In this document: in pieces, positions 59,646-64,000 of the stretch
How positions within the stretch are numbered: the first letter of the stretch is position 1
Layout: each line of letters starts with the position of its first letter
Assembly: GCA_026261815.1 (NCBI GenBank)
Contig: JAMPIT010000269.1
Location: 1,054,001-1,118,000 of the forward strand
DNA from: Monarcha castaneiventris obscurior
Lineage: Eukaryota; Chordata; Aves; Passeriformes; Monarchidae
Length of the DNA: 64,000 nt
Direction of reading: 5' to 3'
Notes under the pieces: generated by a model
What the model saw: only the letters and a program-made list of their open reading frames with translations
The model's database searches: none
What the model was told of the DNA's origin: nothing
Made by a program: the position numbers and the translations under genes

Positions 59646-61386
59646 TGGCGAAATAAATCCAGAGTTTGTCGATGCAGAAGTTGTGTATAAAATGGAGCTG
59701 CCTTTTAGAGTTTTTATTTCATTGACTTGTTCGGTTTCATTCAAATCCAAATATTTCACAGGCACGGCCGAGCTGGCAGAGCTGATGTTGGAGCTGTCTC
59801 CCTTTGCTGGGGATGACTCGGGCGTATTTATTTTCATTGGGAAAGGAAACTCCTCCATTCTTTTTGCCCACACGAGCTTGCAGAGGCTCCTAAATGCTCT
59901 AAAGCATTGTCATAAAGGGATAATTTGTCAGTGCTGGCAGAAAGAGCTTTTGCTCTCTGGTCCTGAGCCAGAGAACTCTGTCTTTGCAATGATGAAACAC
60001 CAGACACCCTAATGGGGCAGCTGGAACTGGTTCAGCAAGGGGGATAAATAAGTGCCATAGATCTCTAAAAAGCTGAAGAATTCACCCAGAAAATGCAGGC
60101 TACGGAGTGCAGTTATTCCTTTCCCTGCTTTTAAGGAGGAAATGGCTTTTTTCACCAGCTGGGGAATAGAAGCTTTGGACCCAGAGGGGAAAATGCTGTG
60201 GAAAACACCCGGGGTGTTCTGCCAGAACTGGGGATGAACCCTGAGCTGAAAGGAGGAGTGGCTGGAGTTGCTCAGAGCAAATGCAAAGCCAGGCCCCAGC
60301 TCCAGCAACCTTCCCTGGGCCCAGGGAAGTGCCTGCCTGGAGGTGGAACGATGGAGGGAGGGAGCAGAGGGGAAAGGCAGCACACGGCGCCTGTTCGGAG
60401 ACAGAAACCCCATTTTTGCTCTCCTTACACAGTACCTGCAGTAATAATCAGAGTCAGTATCTGCAGCAATAATCAGAGTCAGTACCTGCAGTAATAATCA
60501 GAGTCAGATCTGTGGTATTAATCAGAGTCAGTATCTCTGGGAATCATTGGAGTCACCGATGCTTTGTTTGTCCCCTGAGCTGAGTCTGCACAGGGAGTGC
60601 AGGTGTGGAAGGGAAATGTTCAGCCCCTGTGCCACCCGTGGGGAAATGCCCAATATTCACTAAAACCGGGCTGGAAGCAGCAGGAATTTGGCCTGAGCTG
60701 GCTCCTTGAGCAATCTGTGCAGCGGGAATTGGGTAAATTCGGGGATGCTGCAGCAGATCCAGCACAGATGTGCTGGAAGCAGCCCAGCAGGATCCTGGTG
60801 CTTGTCAGAAGGGAGAACCATTGGAAAATAAGATTTCCCCGCCTTGTTTTACCTGGCATGTTTGGCATTAGAGCAGATACCCCAAACCTTGCATTTTTAG
60901 TGCGAGTTTTCAGGAATTTCAGTGGCCCCACGGAGAAATGGCCCATCCAGGATGCAGTAAAACTTCCTGGGTTTATTACATTCGTGATTTTATTACAGTA
61001 AAAGCATTCAAAAATAATGTGGTGGGAATGAAAGCACCTCTTTCCTATGGAGTTTTAATTTAGCAAATTAATAAAAAAATAAAGCAGCCAAATGCTCAGG
61101 AGCCTCAGAGTTTAATAAACTGCAGAATCTCAAAACCTTCCTCAGATAAATTCTTAAAATCTGTTTCCCACTAAAAACACCCAAACAAACGTGCACAAAC
61201 ATAAACAGACAAATAACCACCACACCAAAAAATCCCAGATAGCTGAAGGAATCTCTGTTAATTGTATTTTTATTACCCATTTCTCTCAGAGGATGGGTTG
61301 GAATACACAGCTCTGCACTTCCCTGCTAAAACAGGAAGTTTTCTGAAGACGTATTTCATGGTTTTGATTATGATTACCCTTGAAAC
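59646..61386. other. Unique non-coding sequence with one tandem repeat, no gene seen
   Basis: No gene was recognised. A 25-bp repeat at 60.43-60.55 kb is listed separately. A CAAA/ACC-rich low-complexity stretch covers about 61,175-61,235. The 109-codon frame at 59,683-60,012 follows the CR1 tail and has no recognised domain. Confidence 0.57.
60430..60553. repeat. 25-bp minisatellite, 5 copies
   Basis: The unit CAGTACCTGCAGTAATAATC plus AGAGT occurs at 60,430-60,454, a variant at 60,455-60,479, again perfectly at 60,480-60,504, then a 24-base and a diverged 25-base copy. The first and third copies are identical while the second differs at two sites. Confidence 0.94.
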
Positions 61387-61860
61387 GCTCCGAATTTCTG
61401 CTTTTCCCTGCGAGTCAGAGCTGGGCTAGGAGAGGACGGAGAGCTCCAGCAGCAGATGGCAGCCGAGCCCCGTGGCTGAGCCCGTCCTGGGCTGCGGAGG
61501 GCAGGGAGCGGCAGCGGCAGCAGCAGCAGGGACGGGCAGTGCTGGCACCTGCAGGGCTCCGGGCAGGAGCATCCCGAGCAGCAGGGACGGGCAGTGCTGG
61601 CACCTGCAGGGCTCCGGGCAGGAGCATCCCGAGCAGCAGGGACGGGCGGTGCTGGCACCTGCAGGGCTCCGGGCAGGAGCATCCCGAGCAGCAGCCGCTC
61701 TGCCCGGCCATCCCCGGCACGGATGGAGCCGAGCTCCGGGCAGCTCGCAGCTCCCCAAACCGGGCTCCCACAAACTGCACAGACCCCAGTAAAGTCCCGG
61801 GGAACGCACAGCTCTGCAGGAGCCTCCACCTGCTCGGCTCCCTCCTCGTTTCCAAGGCAA
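61387..61860. promoter_or_regulatory. CpG-rich patch overlapping a tandem repeat
   Basis: About 32 CpGs lie in roughly 480 bases of GC-rich DNA, of which some are multiplied by the internal 55-bp repeat. The non-repeat flanks (61,387-61,528 and 61,694-61,860) are CpG-rich on their own, especially 61,694-61,750. It may be a CpG island whose core has expanded, or simply a repeat that carries CpGs. Long frames on both strands (up to 205 codons) are by-products of stop-poor DNA. Confidence 0.42.
61529..61693. repeat. 55-bp tandem triplication
   Basis: Three head-to-tail copies of a 55-base unit (starts 61,529, 61,584 and 61,639) contain GGCACCTGCAGGGCTCCGGG and GCATCCCGAGCAGCA. They are identical except for one A-to-G change in the third copy (GGGCGGTG in place of GGGCAGTG). 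The near perfect identity implies recent expansion. Confidence 0.97.
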
Positions 61861-61934
61861 TCCCGGAGCTTAAAAGGACGAGGTGACATTTCAGTAGAAC
61901 GTGCATTAATAAAAAGCATCACTGAGGAGTGTGA

Positions 61935-62318
61935 GGGTGGCACAGGGACAGAGGATGAGGATGGGACAGGGGATGAGGATGAGGATGGCACAAGGACAGA
62001 GGATTAGGATGGGACAGGGGATGAGGATGGCACAAGGACAGAAGATGAGGATGGGACAGGGGATGAGGATGAGGATGGGACAGGGACAGAGGATGAGGAT
62101 GGGACAGGAGATGAGGATGGCACAAGGACAGAGGATGACAATGGGACAGGAGATGAGGATGGCACAAGGACAGAGGATGAGGATGGGACAGGGGATGAGG
62201 ATGAGGATGGCACAAGGACAGAGGATGAGGATGGCACAAGGACAGAGGATGAGGATGGGACAGGAGATGAGGATGGCACAAGGACAGAGGATGAGGATGG
62301 CACGAGGACAGCTCGGAA
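61935..62318. repeat. Hexamer-based minisatellite (GAGGAT/GGGACA/GGGGAT)
   Basis: About 380 bases built from six-base words: GAGGAT, GGGACA or GGCACA, and GGGGAT, GGAGAT or AGGACA, combined into 18- and 24-base units. Because every step is a multiple of six, most frames remain open. Predicted peptides (acidic EDEDGT on the plus strand; SSSSVLVPSS or HPHPLS types on the minus strand) simply mirror the repeat. The purine-rich plus strand and repetition suggest instability. Confidence 0.95.
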
Positions 62319-62404
62319 CTGGGACAGGGAATTGGTGCCCAGGGCTGCTGTCCTGCAGCTCCGGGGTCAGCTGGAAATGTCAGTAAACACACACACACAC
62401 AAGC
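62319..62404. other. Unique linker with (AC)7 microsatellite
   Basis: Short unique sequence between the hexamer array and the AT-rich block, ending in (AC)7 at 62,387-62,400. Confidence 0.8.
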
Positions 62405-62830
62405 CACCAGATTGTGCTGACTTGTTAAATATAAACGAAAACATAATTAGATTTATAATGTGTCTCTCCTCATGCCCAATCACATAATTTACCAAAGCAG
62501 GTGGGGGGAGAAGAACAAGCCCTCACAACCTGCTGAAATATCATTATTAACATGCACATGAAAAGTCAATTATGCCAGAGGGAGGTATTTAAGTGAAGTG
62601 AGTTTCCATACTCTGGGATTACACCTTGGGGATTATATATTTCTTATTTATTTATTTATTTCCCCTCTGATCTCTGCTGCTGCTTAGCAGTGAGGAACAA
62701 AAAAGGTACAAGCAGATATTTTTAATTCCCCTGAAGAAATAGCCAAATATGCAGATGAATAATTGTCCCTCTCCCCATCAATATTCTCCCCCATCACCAC
62801 ATCGTAAAGACTCTCTGCTCTCCCCAGTCA
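62405..62830. promoter_or_regulatory. Candidate enhancer block, homeodomain, E-box and NKX motifs
   Basis: A 425-base AT-rich unique block holds TAATTA (62,444-62,449), GATTTATAATG, an E-box CAGGTG (62,498-62,503), ATCATTATTAACATGC, GTCAATTATGCC and an NK2-type TTAAGTG (62,589-62,595). A short ATTT microsatellite (62,645-62,660) interrupts it. The block is not coding and resembles deeply conserved developmental enhancers; conservation was not testable here. Confidence 0.38.
62645..62660. repeat. (ATTT)4 microsatellite
   Basis: Four ATTT units in tandem inside the AT-rich block. Confidence 0.9.
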
Positions 62831-64000
62831 CATGGGTCTGTTTTATGGTGTTTAGTTTTAAATGACACCAGGGACTGGTCTTCCAGCCCTTCCCTGGGGA
62901 GGACATTTGAAAGTGCTGTTATTATTAGTTGCAGTATTTATTATTTGTATTACAGCAGTGCCTTGGGGCTTCTGCTGGGACTGGGATCCCATTAGGTGGA
63001 TGCTGAACAGGGAAAGGCAGTTCCTGCCTCAGAGAGCTCTCAGCGAAAGCAGAAGGAGCAGGCAGAGGTGGGAGGGAGCGGGGAAGGGTGAAATGAGGTG
63101 TTGGAAGTCACAGAGGAAACCTCCCTGTGAACCGCAGCTCTTTGGGGCTGACCCCGTGTGACAGCAGAGCTCTGACCTGATCCCAAAGAACTGGAATCCC
63201 AAAGAGCTGCATCCAATTGTCCATTTTCAGGTTAAGGTCAGGCTGCCCCTCTGGGATGCTCTGCAAACAGAGGAGCTCACTCTGACCTTCCCCTTCCAGA
63301 GCAGGGCAGGGAGCAGGGGCAGCTCCGGGTTTGGGTCTCTGCTCCATTTAATTTGTGAGGGCAAAGTGCACCCCGAGCTGGGGCAGGCAGGGTTTCACTG
63401 CAGGTCCCAGCTCCAGGGGGTCCCACAGGGCTTTGTCCAGCAGAATTTGTGCCTCAGGAATCACCTCCCAGCCCTTTCCATGTCCTGTGAGAACACCTGT
63501 GTTCACTGGGACATCGAACCAGAGAAATACTCGCATTCCAGTCACTCTTTGAACAGAAATTTGCACCTGAGATTGAGATAAGGTTGGGATGTGGGCCAAT
63601 CAATGGAAAATGTGATCACACCGTAATTTGGGGACCTCAGTAACTCGTAGTGGGAAGCAGTGAGGCTTGGCCTGTTGTAAGGCCCAAACCATGCCTGGTT
63701 CAGGGCTCCCAGCACTGCTGGAGTCCTGGGCTGTGGTCAGGAAGGATCCCTCCCACCACACTGCACTGTCCTGTACATCCCTCCCTTTCTCTTTCTGCTC
63801 CCCCACCGACAGTGAGCAGATCTCAGATCTTTACATCCAGGAGGAGAACTTAATTAGCATCATTAAAACAAAGTCATCACAAACCAGTACAGAAATCCCT
63901 CAGACCCATAAAACTCCTGCAGAAGTGGATTCCTGAAGGCCTTTAGGACCCCTCAAGCACTGCTGAGCCCCTGCATCACTGCACTTGCTTCACCAGCCAT
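62831..64000. other. Unique non-coding sequence, no gene seen
   Basis: No exon or repeat was recognised up to the window end. Frames are under 100 codons and overlapping on both strands. Confidence 0.58.

Noticed and set aside
61374..61991. 205-codon minus-strand frame and overlapping frames on the other strand
   Set aside because: They arise from the 55-bp triplication and CpG-rich, stop-poor sequence.
61919..62407. Histidine/proline/leucine-repeat and methionine/glutamine-repeat frames
   Set aside because: Direct translation of the hexamer minisatellite in several frames on both strands.
1..64000. CRISPR array, operon, phage or other prokaryotic system
   Set aside because: CR1 LINE sequence, CpG depletion and absence of dense coding show a vertebrate genome; the tandem repeats lack unique spacers.
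1..64000. Endogenous retrovirus or long terminal repeat
   Set aside because: No paired terminal repeats, primer-binding site or retroviral protein similarity was seen.

Overview
The window looks like bird nuclear DNA, probably from a passerine-like genome. No exon, tRNA, rRNA or other classical gene can be supported on either strand. The bird assignment rests on a 5'-truncated CR1 LINE 3' end at about 59,583-59,645, carrying the avian CR1 terminal block (GATGATCTTTAAGG followed by TCCCTTCCAACCCAAA). A more decayed CR1-family relic lies at about 37,812-38,040 on the minus strand. The rest fits a bird: moderate GC with CpG depletion outside a few islands, very few interspersed repeats, and many short GC-rich minisatellites. 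I read it as a gene desert or the inside of a very large intron. I cannot name the flanking genes.

Layout. 1-8 kb is unique non-coding sequence with a 24-base poly-C tract and an isolated CpG island (4,861-5,420). 8-12.5 kb holds a G-rich 20-bp minisatellite, an AT-rich block with a perfect RFX X-box (8,844-8,857), and a (GGGAT)16 array followed by a 16-bp repeat. 12.5-30 kb is mostly unique sequence with small tandem duplications and a second perfect X-box (29,052-29,065). 30-41 kb has several AT-rich blocks dense in homeodomain cores, which are the best guesses for conserved enhancers, plus the old CR1 relic. 41-53 kb has 25-bp, 28-bp, 21-bp and 29-bp tandem repeats among unique sequence. 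53-64 kb pairs AT-rich enhancer-like blocks (53.8, 56.1 and 62.4 kb) with two CpG-rich patches (55.1-55.6 and 61.4-61.9 kb), and ends with a 55-bp triplicated repeat and a 6-bp-based minisatellite.

There is no set of genes here to join into a pathway. The functional hypothesis supported by the sequence is regulatory: orphan CpG islands and homeodomain/E-box/FOX/RFX motif clusters in a long non-coding stretch, a pattern common around developmental genes. It rests on motif reading only, because cross-species conservation could not be tested. Many long open frames exist. They sit in GC-rich or tandem-repeat DNA, most of the longest begin at GTG or TTG, and none resembles a known protein, so they are not annotated as genes. 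I found no convincing new biological system. The points most worth a second look are the two X-boxes, the orphan CpG islands and the G-quadruplex-prone arrays.
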